Shown here: in pieces, positions 25,422 to 35,700 of the stretch
How positions within the stretch are numbered: position 1 is the first letter of the stretch
How the letters are laid out: every line of letters starts with the position of its first letter
NCBI GenBank assembly: GCA_040507225.1
Contig: JBEVVG010000001.1
Location: forward strand, 1,178,001 to 1,242,000
Reading direction: 5' to 3'
Origin: Thiodiazotropha sp040507225
Lineage (GTDB): Bacteria > Pseudomonadota > Gammaproteobacteria > Chromatiales > Chromatiaceae
Length of the DNA stretch: 64,000 nucleotides
Translations under genes and position numbers: made by a program
The notes under the pieces: generated by a model
The model's database searches: none
The model's input: the letters and a program-made list of their open reading frames with translations, nothing else
Told to the model about the DNA's origin: nothing

Positions 25422-27500
25422 CTACCCCAATTCGACCTGCAGGCCGACACCTGTCGCCGACTCGAGCATCACCCCGCCCGGACTCTCGAGCGTCAGGCGG
25501 AGGATTTCACCCCCCTCCCGGATCGGCAGCCAGGCGCTTTGCAGGACCAGCGAAAGCGGCTCGCTCTCCTGGGTGAATTTCTCACAGGTGTCGGCACTGC
25601 CCCGGGCATGCTGGTAGCCTTCCGGGTCACGGTAAAACCCCAGTCGATAACGACCGGGCAGGGATGCAGTAGCGGTGCAGAAACCATTCAGGCGGAATCG
25701 CGTGTAGCCCAGATCCGGCGGAATCCGGATCCAGCCTTCCGGGGTGCTGATCACGCCATCGGGGGCATCGTCGATCTCCCTCAGACTGGCGACCTGGGGA
25801 AACGAGATGTCCTGCCACCCCTGCCCCGTCAATTCGAGATCCTGTTGCCGCACCAGGCTCACCACGTCCACCACCCGAGCGCGCCTCGGGTAACTGCCGG
25901 TCACTTCGATGGGAAAGGGCCCGAACACATCCCGCCCGACCCGGTACTTGATCAGCCAGGAGCCATTGGGCAAGGCGGAATTCTGTACCGAACCGATGTG
26001 CGCGCCGCTCGAGGAGACCTTCACCGGCGGCACATCCTGGTTCCATGTGGCGGGCTCCGAGGCTGTGGCGCGCCACAGCTTGGTGGCGATCTCCCGGGTC
26101 GGCCACAACCGGGTCATCATGACCTGGAACAGATCGTCCCGGGACTTGTTCACCACGTCGTTGAGTGCGATGCCGGGTCGTTGCTCATTCGCCCAGAAGG
26201 TGATGTTGTCGATCAGGTGGGTATCCCCCAGAACGTTCAACCACATCGGGTACTCCCAACCGGAGAGGAAATCCGTATCGACCTCATAACCGTCCCGTTC
26301 CGCATCGAGCTTGATGGCCGAGTGCCAAAGCCGGTCGAAGTCCGTGAAATCACCCAGCCTGCGGATCTGCTTGAGCACCGGCAAGGCCTCACGCAGTTCG
26401 CGGTCGGTCTGCAGCGCTTCCCAGACCCGGCTCATGATGAAGTAATGTCCCCAGGCGTTGGGATGATATCGATCGTGCGACAGCAGACCCAGCCGGGCGG
26501 GTCGGAAATAGTTGGTATCGATGACGAAATCGGCCAACCCGCGGCACTCGGCGTCCAGCGCCTTCCAGTCGCTGAGGCGGGTTTGCATCAGCGGCGAGAG
26601 CGGCTTGTTCAACTCCGCCGGTTCTGAGGTGACCAGATCCGACTCGCCCGGCTGGGTGCTCAACTGGTGCATGTAGGGCACGCAGTATTTCTTCTTCACC
26701 TGGCTGATGGGCACCCCTGCATGACGCTCTTCGTCATAGGGCACCAGGCGTGAATAGATCAGAGGCACGCCCGGGTTATAAGTGTGGATATACCCGTACA
26801 GGTCCCGCGCATCCTGAATCATCTGCGCCCGGGTGCGGCCGCCCAGTCCGAGAATCGCATCGTTGATCCCCAATTCGATGATGATCGCGTCGGGGGTTGC
26901 CTCGCGGGTGAACTGGACGTAGCTGCGATCGGTCAATGGATCGATCTTGTGCATCGCCAGCTGGTGGGTCAGCGCGCCTGCCCCGGTATGCTGAAATACC
27001 AGCGCCAACCCCTCGGCCTCGCAGGCCCCGTTGATATGGTCGACCCAGGTCTGATGCCAGGGAAAAACCACCTCACTCGAACCCAGCACGGCGATCCGGG
27101 TTGCCCGGGTGGCGTCCAGTGCCTGTTGTTGCTGCTGTAACATGAATGTGAGCCGATCGAGCGCCGATTCGATCTGTTGCGGGGGGTAGGCGCTGTCCGG
27201 TGGCAGATCAAGTGGTTGCAGCAGTTCCACCCTGCGTTCGATCCACAGGAACTCGTCCGAACCCAGCGGGCCCGATTCAGGATTACAATCCACCACTCCA
27301 CCGGGATTCACATGGGGATCGCTGTTCAGGATCACCTGATAATCCAGTTCCTGACGCAATACCTCGCGGGAGTGGTCGGCGAGGATGCGCACGACCTCCA
27401 GTTGATTCGCCCCGAGCACCGGGAAGTCGAAAGGAAAACGGGTGGTCACCCCGTCCCCGGGGTAAGGTCCTGCGCTGCTGATAGTGGTATTGACTGTCAT
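25422..27500 (-). CDS. SGNH-type hydrolase with a phage tail-fibre-like N-terminal domain
   Basis: 692 residues; AAAGGAA lies 8 bases before ATG 27500. Residues 1-135 follow the T7-type tail-fibre/tailspike adaptor pattern: GPYPGDGVTTRFPFDFPVL, then DYQV, FLWIERRVELLQP, and IESALDRLTFMLQQQQQALD. Next is an SGNH/GDSL esterase domain with Ser in VLGSSEVV (near 141), GIND (near 216) and the Asp-His pair in DRYHPNAWGH (near 345). The last 300 residues are mostly beta-like and unrecognised. In phages such proteins bind and deacetylate or cleave surface polysaccharide. No capsid, tail or lysis genes are nearby, so it is a lone domesticated gene, relic or part of a surface or tailocin-like system encoded elsewhere. 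Confidence 0.8.
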   Translation of the reverse strand: MTVNTTISSAGPYPGDGVTTRFPFDFPVLGANQLEVVRILADHSREVLRQELDYQVILNSDPHVNPGGVVDCNPESGPLGSDEFLWIERRVELLQPLDLPPDSAYPPQQIESALDRLTFMLQQQQQALDATRATRIAVLGSSEVVFPWHQTWVDHINGACEAEGLALVFQHTGAGALTHQLAMHKIDPLTDRSYVQFTREATPDAIIIELGINDAILGLGGRTRAQMIQDARDLYGYIHTYNPGVPLIYSRLVPYDEERHAGVPISQVKKKYCVPYMHQLSTQPGESDLVTSEPAELNKPLSPLMQTRLSDWKALDAECRGLADFVIDTNYFRPARLGLLSHDRYHPNAWGHYFIMSRVWEALQTDRELREALPVLKQIRRLGDFTDFDRLWHSAIKLDAERDGYEVDTDFLSGWEYPMWLNVLGDTHLIDNITFWANEQRPGIALNDVVNKSRDDLFQVMMTRLWPTREIATKLWRATASEPATWNQDVPPVKVSSSGAHIGSVQNSALPNGSWLIKYRVGRDVFGPFPIEVTGSYPRRARVVDVVSLVRQQDLELTGQGWQDISFPQVASLREIDDAPDGVISTPEGWIRIPPDLGYTRFRLNGFCTATASLPGRYRLGFYRDPEGYQHARGSADTCEKFTQESEPLSLVLQSAWLPIREGGEILRLTLESPGGVMLESATGVGLQVELG

Positions 27501-27586
27501 CGAACCGATTCCTTTGGATGTGGCTGTGATGGGGTTCGGATAATCTCCTTCCCTGTTGTCTGACTGAAACGGTTCAGGGCCTTGCA

Positions 27587-27612
27587 GGGCCTGTTAACGC
27601 TGATCCGATAGG
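27587..27612 (+). repeat. Short dispersed repeat, copy 2
   Basis: GGCCTGTTAACGCTGATCCG, close to copy 3 at 30991 and copy 1 at 24091. It lies between two minus-strand genes, upstream of the SGNH gene. Confidence 0.5.
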
Positions 27613-27676
27613 CGCGTATCCCATCAATGGCATAAGCATGAAATTCCGTGATGCTTTTTAGCGAACATCATGCCAT

Positions 27677-27713
27677 AAAAAAACCCGCTGGCCGGGCACC
27701 GGACAGCGGGTTT
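27677..27713 (-). terminator. Rho-independent terminator of the di-haem peroxidase gene
   Basis: On the minus strand AAACCCGCTG (27704-27713) pairs with CAGCGGGTTT (27681-27690), followed by a T run. It lies 28 bases beyond the stop. Confidence 0.88.
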
Positions 27714-27741
27714 GCTGGTTCGAAGGTGTTCAGATCGTCGA

Positions 27742-29097
27742 TTACATCTCAAAACCGTCTGTCAGGGTCCGCATAAAGGCAGCCACCGCTGACTCTTCCT
27801 GGGGTGTCAGCCCGAGATTACCCAACTCGTCGCGATTCGGATCACCGACCTCTATCATGGGCCAGCAGTCATTCGCCAGGGCTTGTGCCGCCGATGCATC
27901 GGCTAGACCCAAATCCTCACAGCGGAACTGGACAGGGTTACCCGGTGCACCCACATCTGCGGTGTTGTAGAAATGCGTGATGGCTTCCAGGCTCTTGAAA
28001 TAGCCGTTGTGCGCGTAGGGACCCGAGATGCCGATATTTCTCAGACTCATCACCTTGAACAGACCATCCAGCGATGGGTCATCCACCGTGATCCCCAGTC
28101 CTCTATCGATGTCCTGCGGTTCGCCGATGAGTGCAGCGATTTCCGGGTTCACCGGCACCCCCAGATTGTCATAGGTGAAGTCGGTGAACATCGGCGGCAC
28201 CGTGCCATCCGGCGACCAGTTGGGCACCTGTACCTCCAGCCCCCCGGCTGCGGCGGGATCCGTCCAGTCGACTACATGACAGGCGACGCACTGGGCCTCG
28301 CCCATGAAGAGGTTCATGCCCTGTTTTTCGAGGGCCGTGAATTCGCTGGACGCCACTGCGTCCGCCACAGGGCCTTCACCCAGGGCGCACTCATCCTTGT
28401 CACCCCCCGACGCCAGACAGGCCTGCAGGTAGACATCATATTTCGAGCTGAAGGTAGCGAAAAGGGTGCTGCGTTCGAAGGCGGCAATTGCCAGCGCCAT
28501 GGCATCGTAGGCATCCAGGGCCTCTTGGCCAGGCTCGGCACCAGGATCCAGCGGGATCGCGGCAAGATTGATGCCGGTAACTTCTTTGAATCGCTTGGCA
28601 TATGACGAATCCCGGATATCGATCAATACCTCGACGATGTTCGCGTTGTGCATCTCCACCGGGTTCAGGAACGGCCCCCGAGCCTGGTCGGCGAGCGGAT
28701 CACCCAGGCTGTCCGGCAGGGTTCCCGGAATCGCGTCCAGCGCAGGATTTCCGGTGGCCCGGCCATCCCAGAACTGCCCGCCAATCCAGAACTGGGGCTC
28801 CGCTTCGTACAACGGCGGCGCAAACATGGCATAACCGGCGGAGGGCGCATTGCGCCCGCCGAATTGCCCCGGGATCACCCCCTCCGACACCGGGATGTTC
28901 GAATCCGGGTCTATGAACGCCAGCCCCGGATGATGGCAGCTGACACAGGCCTGTCCGTCCGGATTGGACAGGTTGGTATCAAAGTAGATTTTTTTTCCCA
29001 GCTTTTCCATGGGTGTCAGGGCATTCGCCATACCTGCCGCGAGGGACAGCATTGCGAATCCAGCGAGCTGGACTTTCCAACGGTAACGATTATTCAT
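27742..29097 (-). CDS. Di-haem cytochrome c peroxidase / MauG family protein
   Basis: 451 residues from ATG 29097 behind GAGGGG. A signal peptide ends at ANA. Haem motifs are CVSCH (N-terminal domain) and CVACH (C-terminal domain). Family stretches include LGKKIYFDTNLSNPDG, GPFLNPVEMHN and LRNIGISGPYAHNGYFKSLEAITHFYN. At 451 residues it is longer than classical CcpA (about 325), which places it with the larger MauG-like or sulfur-bacterium peroxidases. It works in the periplasm, reducing peroxide with electrons from small cytochromes or oxidising another protein. It is transcribed alone. Confidence 0.9.
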   Translation of the reverse strand: MNNRYRWKVQLAGFAMLSLAAGMANALTPMEKLGKKIYFDTNLSNPDGQACVSCHHPGLAFIDPDSNIPVSEGVIPGQFGGRNAPSAGYAMFAPPLYEAEPQFWIGGQFWDGRATGNPALDAIPGTLPDSLGDPLADQARGPFLNPVEMHNANIVEVLIDIRDSSYAKRFKEVTGINLAAIPLDPGAEPGQEALDAYDAMALAIAAFERSTLFATFSSKYDVYLQACLASGGDKDECALGEGPVADAVASSEFTALEKQGMNLFMGEAQCVACHVVDWTDPAAAGGLEVQVPNWSPDGTVPPMFTDFTYDNLGVPVNPEIAALIGEPQDIDRGLGITVDDPSLDGLFKVMSLRNIGISGPYAHNGYFKSLEAITHFYNTADVGAPGNPVQFRCEDLGLADASAAQALANDCWPMIEVGDPNRDELGNLGLTPQEESAVAAFMRTLTDGFEM

Positions 29098-30017
29098 GTG
29101 TGATCCCCTCAATTGTTTTTAATCCCAGAAGTTCAAAGAATTCAGACGTCTCTCAAACGCTGTGAGCCACGATGCCGCCGGCTCTACTGACCCGCGAGCG
29201 TGCTGTTTGCTGTGTGCCAAAGGCACGGGTTGATCAGATCCGGTGTGATGCAAGAAACCGGATTCGACGAAATGTGAAGTGGTGAATGAATCAAGCCTGA
29301 GACTGGCTGACACGGATGATGGATCGCATCGGCAGGTATGTTGTTCATGACGCCTCGTTCTTCGCACTGGGTTGAGTTGCTAAGCTCGCCGGGTCGTCCA
29401 CTAACCTGCGCAGGGGGTCAACCCCCCTGAATCACACTTGCGGGTCAGCAGTTCCTGGAGAACTCCGAACGGGTACATCCCCAACCGGTCAATAGACCGG
29501 ATTCGATAACGGCCATGCAGAATCGCTGGGATCCGAATCAATTGCCGCAGCTCATGAACAGTGCCAACCCACGATGCAATCTTTTTAATCAACGTTAAAT
29601 AAACGTTAAAATGTGATGCAGATCACATGAATGGGCTGATTGCCCCAAATCCCGGGTAGGGTTTGACCCCAGTTTCTGCTCAGGAGGGGTTTTAGAAGAC
29701 AATACCCGCACATTCAGTCAGGTAAATCACTGGGCAATCAATACCTTGGAAGCGAAGCATTGATCCAGACCGAGGCATGGAGGGACATCTCGGGGAGTGA
29801 TAGGGATACTGGGATTCTCAGGAAAATTCGTGCTGAATGCGCCAACCCGGCGGTATCAACACAGCAACACTACTGCGGAACCATTGGCAGCGGGCGCACT
29901 TCAGATGAAACCGCATTCCCAGACGTCAGGATTGAGCCTCACCGGCCATCGCCAAACACTTTGGCTTGCGGGGTTTCCTTAATCCCTGGCCTGCCCGGTT
30001 TATGTCAGAATAGCCCC
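29098..30017. other. 920-bp gap with a perfect CRP-type site and no sure gene
   Basis: A minus-strand frame 29401-29592 (63 codons, TTG start, MIKKIASWVGTVHELRQLI...) reads like protein and starts 20 bases from the CRP-type site, but it has no ribosome site; I give it about 0.25. Other frames are shadow-like. AACGTTAA occurs twice at 29591-29609 next to the CRP site. The plus-strand end of the gap carries the leader of the CDF gene. Confidence 0.4.
29612..29627. promoter_or_regulatory. Perfect CRP/Vfr-type palindrome
   Basis: TGTGA-TGCAGA-TCACA matches the CRP consensus half sites exactly. It lies 515 bp before the di-haem peroxidase start and 390 bp before the CDF exporter start, too far for simple control of either, so its target is uncertain. 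Confidence 0.55.
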
Positions 30018-30956
30018 ATGCACGATCACCACCATCCGCATCACGCTCACGCAGGCCATCATCATTCCCAGGGTGTCCACCGCAAGCTGCTCTGGGCTGT
30101 GGCGTTGACCCTGGGTTTTGCGGGCGTTGAAACGCTGGCAGGATGGTGGTCGGGATCCCTGGCGCTGCTCGGTGATGCCGGACATATGCTCACCGACGCG
30201 TCCGCCCTGGGACTGGCTGCATTCGCTGCGCTGCTGGCGCTGCGCAGCCCTTCCAGCCGGCACAGCTACGGGTTGGGACGCGCCGAGATCCTCGCCGCCC
30301 TGTTCAATGCCCTGCTGATGATCGCTCTGGTGGCGTTGATCAGCGCCGAGGCAATCCGCCGTTTCAACAACCCGACCCCGGTGATGGGCGGTGCGGTGAT
30401 GGGCGTGGCGTTCATTGGTCTGCTGGTCAACCTGGCAGCCGCCTGGCTGCTGTCCCACGATCACCACAACCTCAATGTCCGGGCCGCCCTGCTGCATGTG
30501 CTGGGTGACCTGATGGGGTCCGTGGCGGCCCTGATCTCCGGCGCGATCATCAGCCTGACCGGGTGGATGACCATCGATCCCCTGCTCTCCCTGCTGATCG
30601 TATTGCTGATTCTGGTGTCGGCCCTGCGTGTACTGCGAGAAGCCCTTCACACACTGATGGAAGGGGTACCCACTCATCTCAATCTGCAGGACATTGGAAT
30701 GGCGATGGCCAAATGCGAAGGCGTGGTTTCGATTCATGATCTGCACATCTGGACCCTCTCCGCGAACACAAACGCACTTTCGGCACATATTGTTGTGCAC
30801 GACCCCCTTGAGTGGCCTGGCGTTTTGTACAGGGTTCGAGACATGCTCACGAAACGTTTCGGTATCAGTCATGTCACCCTGCAGCCAGAAATTGATGTTG
30901 TCATTGTCCACGTGGACAACCTCAAACCGCAGGCACCACCGCCCGTCGCAGAATAG
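30018..30956 (+). CDS. Cation diffusion facilitator (CzcD/ZitB-like) metal exporter
   Basis: 312 residues from ATG 30018. The N-terminus is histidine-rich (MHDHHHPHHAHAGHHH), then six membrane helices. Metal-site residues are visible: the HMLTDASAL motif in helix 2 (GDAGHMLTDASAL) and HVLGDLMGSV in helix 5. The cytoplasmic C-terminal domain ends HVTLQPEID. The family exports Zn2+, and often Cd2+ or Co2+, in exchange for protons. The open frame extends upstream but the His-rich start is the natural N-terminus; its ribosome site is weak. Confidence 0.92.
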   Translation: MHDHHHPHHAHAGHHHSQGVHRKLLWAVALTLGFAGVETLAGWWSGSLALLGDAGHMLTDASALGLAAFAALLALRSPSSRHSYGLGRAEILAALFNALLMIALVALISAEAIRRFNNPTPVMGGAVMGVAFIGLLVNLAAAWLLSHDHHNLNVRAALLHVLGDLMGSVAALISGAIISLTGWMTIDPLLSLLIVLLILVSALRVLREALHTLMEGVPTHLNLQDIGMAMAKCEGVVSIHDLHIWTLSANTNALSAHIVVHDPLEWPGVLYRVRDMLTKRFGISHVTLQPEIDVVIVHVDNLKPQAPPPVAE

Positions 30957-30983
30957 CGCAATCTGTAGGTGCGCTGCTGGCCA

Positions 30984-31026
30984 GATCTTAGGGCCTGTTA
31001 ACACTAATCCGATGGACCCTAAGCAG
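30984..31026 (+). repeat. Short dispersed repeat, copy 3, framed by an inverted CTTAGGG
   Basis: The core GGCCTGTTAACACTAATCCG is bounded by CTTAGGG and CCCTAAG, which could pair into a stem. It sits between the stop codons of two convergent genes, so it may serve as their terminator. Confidence 0.5.
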
Positions 31027-31030
31027 GGCT

Positions 31031-31534
31031 CTATTCTGCAATATGCTCCGGCTCAGGATTCCCGGTCATAGACTGGATTCTGCGGATAAACCGTTCAGCA
31101 TTTCTATCGGCACCTTTGACCACGGCACTCAGTATCCGGGTTGGCGCCAACTTGTCTTTCGATGAGCCGACACAGGGCGATCCCCTGAAATAAGCCCTGA
31201 ACGTGTGCGCCAACAGCTTCGTCGATCCCGTGAATCTGTTTTCATGTAAGCCGGAAACGATCTCCTTATTGAACTGACTGTCACATTCACAAGCCATATG
31301 GCCTCTCTCGAGATAGCATAAATCGTGATTTCGACAGATTTCATCCAACCGATCGATAGGGGCTTGGGCGTTCTCCGGGTTCTGGGGGTGATCGCGCCCG
31401 CACCAGTTGCCATAGGTAGGCATCAATGATGTTTTTGCATCCGCAGATGTTGCTGGGGATTCAGGATGGATTTCTTCGGCCTTGAGGGCGAAACACGGCA
31501 GCAAGGCCACCACGAGAAAATAGCGGAATTTCAT
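31031..31534 (-). CDS. Secreted phospholipase A2-like protein
   Basis: 167 residues from ATG 31534, chosen because AAGGAA precedes it and a signal peptide begins there (MKFRYFLVVALLPCFALKA). The mature part holds a PLA2-type calcium loop, YGNWCGRDHP, followed by the active-site helix DEICRNHDLCYLERGHMAC, with the catalytic His-Asp pair in CRNHDLCY. Further cysteines (CECD, SPCVG) can form disulfides. Related proteins hydrolyse the sn-2 ester of glycerophospholipids outside the cytoplasm. The rest of the protein is not recognised. It follows Anbu on the same strand after 132 bp, without a clear link in function. Confidence 0.8.
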   Translation of the reverse strand: MKFRYFLVVALLPCFALKAEEIHPESPATSADAKTSLMPTYGNWCGRDHPQNPENAQAPIDRLDEICRNHDLCYLERGHMACECDSQFNKEIVSGLHENRFTGSTKLLAHTFRAYFRGSPCVGSSKDKLAPTRILSAVVKGADRNAERFIRRIQSMTGNPEPEHIAE

Positions 31535-31666
31535 GCTGATTCCTTTCAAGCACTCGGGTACCAACAGTTGTTGATACCATGGATTATGCCACAGCATCCT
31601 GGCCTTTGCAGACCCCCTGGCGGCTCTTCATCCGCCCCCCGGAGGAATCCATGCCGCGTTGTGCGG

Positions 31667-32485
31667 TCAGTAGGTCGGGGTTTCCTCGGCCGGCTCATCG
31701 GCGGGAACGGCGGATTCGCACTCGTTGAAGCCCAGCCCCATCTGATCATCCTGCTTCTCCCATTCGAAACGGGGCAGATTGTTGAAAATCTGAATCAGGC
31801 CGTTGGTCCAGGCCTCCTGCAGGTCTTTGAGGTAATCTCCACTCTCTTCGAACTTACAGCGACTGGTGATCTTGAACTGATCCACATTGTAAATCGCCAG
31901 TTCGTAGGGGGGGCCAACGGTGATATTGGACATGGTGGTGGAACTGAGCGATACCAGTCCCAGGCGGGCGGCATCATACAGGGGCAGATTGTAGTTGAGC
32001 ACCCGATCGAGCACCGGCTTGCCGTATTTGGTTTCACCAATCTGAAGATAGGGTGTGCTGCGGGAGGCCTCGATATGATTCCCCTGGGGATAGATCAGCA
32101 TCAGGCCATGGGGCTGTCCCTGGATCTGCCCCCCCAGAATCAAGGTCACTTCACCGCTGACCCCGGCCTGCTGCAGGGCCACGCCGTGCTGCTGTTGCAC
32201 CATCTGGCTGACCCGTCCCACATAGTCCGCCGCCTCGAAAAGATAGCGGGCGGTGAGCAGATTCTCCCCCCCGCTGGGATAATCGATATCCCGCTGAATG
32301 ATGTTGACAATCTCCTGGGTGGTCGCCAGGTTCCCCGCGGAAAGGATCACGAAGACCCGGTCCGGCGCCGGTTCGAACACATGCATCTTGGAATAGCTGG
32401 TCACATAGTCCACCCCCGCGTTGGTGCGGGAGTCCGACGCGAACATCAGTCCGTCCTGGACGCAGATACCTAGGCAATATGTCAT
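31667..32485 (-). CDS. Anbu, proteasome-like beta-subunit homologue
   Basis: 272 residues starting MTYCLGI; in the Ntn-hydrolase proteasome fold the Thr after Met becomes the N-terminal nucleophile, which decides the start at 32485 over upstream in-frame ATGs. Family stretches are LMFASDSRTNAGVDYV, FVILSAGNLATTQEIV and LVSLSSTTMSNITVGPPYEL. Anbu assembles as rings or open helical stacks and is thought to be a cytoplasmic peptidase, though activity is poorly shown. The context is diagnostic: it diverges from a transglutaminase, a permuted ATP-grasp and an alpha-E gene, the set repeatedly found with Anbu. Confidence 0.93.
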   Translation of the reverse strand: MTYCLGICVQDGLMFASDSRTNAGVDYVTSYSKMHVFEPAPDRVFVILSAGNLATTQEIVNIIQRDIDYPSGGENLLTARYLFEAADYVGRVSQMVQQQHGVALQQAGVSGEVTLILGGQIQGQPHGLMLIYPQGNHIEASRSTPYLQIGETKYGKPVLDRVLNYNLPLYDAARLGLVSLSSTTMSNITVGPPYELAIYNVDQFKITSRCKFEESGDYLKDLQEAWTNGLIQIFNNLPRFEWEKQDDQMGLGFNECESAVPADEPAEETPTY

Positions 32486-32727
32486 GGCGGGAATCATCCG
32501 GTTGTCTTCGGGTCGTTCATGATAATACAAATCACGTGACAAAAAAGTGCTCTTTGATTGAAGCTATTATCGGCACACGGGACTGGAAATTCAGGGCAAC
32601 TGAGCCAAAATAGTGCCTAATGGGAATGAAGCATCGTATGGCACAAAAACTGCTGAGGATTCACCTTAAAGGTGTCCAAGCCCTCACATCATAACAATCG
32701 GCACCAATCTGGAGCATTACGCGCACC

Positions 32728-35700
32728 ATGTCAGTTCGTATCGCGATTCACCACCGGACCGAGTATCACTTCGACCGGTCAGTCAACCTGTCACCCCATC
32801 TGATCCGCCTGCGTCCGGCCCCCCACACCCGGACCCCGCTGCATCACTACTCGCTGAAGGTCGAGCCCGAGGAGCATTTCCTGAACTGGCAGCAGGACCC
32901 GTTCGGCAACTACATTGCCCGCTACGTGTTCCCCAAACCGGCGCGCAGCTTTGTCGTGGATGTGAACCTGGTGGCCGATCTGGTCACCATCAACCCCTTC
33001 GATTTCTTCGTCGAAAGCCATGCCGAGCATTTTCCGTTCGAGTACGAGCCCCAGTTGAAGAAGGAACTGGCGCCCTACTTCGAAATCAAGGAATCCGGCC
33101 CGCTGCTGATGGCGTGGCTGGAAAAGGTGCGCAGCGAGCGGCTCGGTTTCGCCTACATGGGCGACAAGAAGGACGAAACCAAAAAGGACGAAGAAGAGGA
33201 CGATCGTCCGCACATCGTGCACTTCCTGGTCGAACTCAACCAGCGACTGCAGCAGGTCATCGGCTATACCATCCGCATGGAACCCGGGGTGCAGACCTGT
33301 GAGCAGACCCTTTCCAAGGCCACCGGTTCATGTCGGGATACCGGTTGGCTGATGGTACAGGTGCTGCGCCACATGGGACTCGCGGCGCGCTTCGTCTCCG
33401 GTTACCTGGTGCAACTGACCGCCGATCAGAAATCCCTCGACGGGCCCTCCGGCCCTGAGGCGGATTTCACCGATCTGCATGCCTGGGCCGAGGTTTTCAT
33501 TCCCGGAGCCGGCTGGGTCGGACTCGACCCCACCTCCGGACTGTTCGCCGGTGAAGGGCACATCCCCCTTGCCTGTACCCCGGACCCGGTGAGCGCCGCT
33601 CCCATCGTCGGCGCCACCGACAAATGCGAGGTCAGTTTCCACTTCGTCAACCAGGTCACCCGGGTGCATGAGGACCCGCGGGTCACCAAACCCTACACTG
33701 AGGATCAATGGGCGGCGATTCTCGCACTCGGCGATTATGTCGACGGCCATCTCTCGCAGGCCGATGTACGCCTGACCATGGGCGGCGAACCCACCTTTGT
33801 ATCCATCGACGACATGGACAGCCCGCAATGGAATACCGCCGCGCTCGGCGAGCACAAACTGGAGCGGGCCGGGATCCTGCTGCGTAAGCTGAAGCAGGTC
33901 TTCGGCAGCGACGCGGTACTCCACTACGGTCAGGGAAAATGGTATCCCGGAGAGCAGTTGCCCCGCTGGGCACTGACCTGCGCCTGGCGCAGGGACGGAA
34001 CCCCGGTCTGGCAACACCCGGAGCTGCTGGATCATCCCGACACTTCCAAATCCTTCAATGAGTCTCACGCGCATCGCCTGATCGATGGGATCGCCCACCA
34101 CCTGGGTGTCGACGGCGGGCACGCCCGCCCCGGCTTCGAGGACAACCTCTACTATCTGTGGAAAGAGGGCATACTCCCGAGTAATCTGGACGTACATGAC
34201 AACCGGCTCAAGGATCCCCTGGAACGCGCCCGGCTACGCAAGGTTTTCGAGCAGGGGCTCGACTGCACGGTTGGCTATGCCCTGCCGATCGCCTGGGATT
34301 ACCTGAGCGACAGTTGGATCTCCAGCCCCTGGAGCTTCCGCCGCGACAACATGTACCTGATCCCTGGCGACTCACCCATGGGTTATCGCCTGCCTTTGGA
34401 CGCCCTGCTGTGGCAAAAGGAGGGCGACCGCCAGACCGTGCTGCCCAAGGATCCCTTCGATGCCCGTAACCAGTTGCCGGAGATCCGCGATCGGCTGCGA
34501 ATGGTGCGCAGTGGTACCGCCTCACCCCTGCCGGCCCCGCCTCTGGCCGCCGACGATCCCAGTCTGTTCAGCGCACATCGAAGTGATCAGAACGAAGACG
34601 TACTGGTGCGCACCGCCCTGTGCGTGGAACCCAGGCAGGGACATCTGCACATCTTCCTGCCGCCGCTCACCGAACTGGAACACTATCTCGATCTGGTCAA
34701 TGCCATCGAGGCGGCCGCGGTGGACACGGGCCTGCCGGTGGTCATGGAAGGTTACGAGCCGCCCCATGACAGCCGCCTGCTGCGCATGCAGGTCACCCCC
34801 GACCCCGGAGTCATTGAGGTTAACATTCATCCCAGCCACGACTGGCGGGAGCTGGTTTCGCGCACCGAAACCCTCTATGAAGAGGCTCGTCAGTCCCGTC
34901 TGGGCACCGAAAAATTCATGCTCGACGGACGCCATTCCGGCACCGGCGGCGGCAACCATGTGACCATCGGTGCAGAGTATCCCAGCGACAGCCCGATCCT
35001 GCGCAGGCCGCATCTGCTGCGCAGCCTGCTGACCTATTGGCAGAACCACCCGGCGCTCTCCTACCTGTTCTCGGGTTTGTTCATCGGACCGACCTCCCAG
35101 GCCCCGCGTGTCGACGAGGCGCGCGACGACTCCCTGTACGAACTGGGTATCGCCTTCAAGGAGATGCCCCCGGGCGAAACCGTGGCCCCCTGGCTGGTGG
35201 ACCGGATTCTGCGCCATCTGCTGGTGGACCTCACCGGCAACACCCACCGATCCGAATTCTGCATCGACAAACTCTACTCTCCGGACAGCCCCACCGGGCG
35301 ACTCGGACTGGTGGAGTTCCGCGGCTTCGAGATGCCGCCGCACGCGCGCATGAGCAGCGTGCAGATGCTGTTGCTGCGCTCGTTGATCGCCCGTTTCTGG
35401 GACAATCCCTATGCGCGCGAACCGGTACGCTGGGGCACCGAACTGCATGACCGCTTCATGCTGCCCCACTACGTGGAGCGGGATCTGGCCGACGTGGTCA
35501 GCGATCTGCGCCGCAGCGGTTACAACTTCGATATGAGTTGGTTCGACCCGTTTGTCGAATTCCGTTTTCCCCGCTACGGCACCCTCAACGTGGACGACCT
35601 GGAACTGGAACTGCGCTTCGCCATCGAGCCCTGGAACGTGCTGGGTGAAGAGGTCACCGCTCAGGGCACCGCCCGCTTCGTCGACTCATCGGTGGAGCGC

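Noticed and set aside
25422..27500. Prophage
   Set aside because: Only one phage-like domain is present; no capsid, portal, terminase, integrase or lysis genes surround it.
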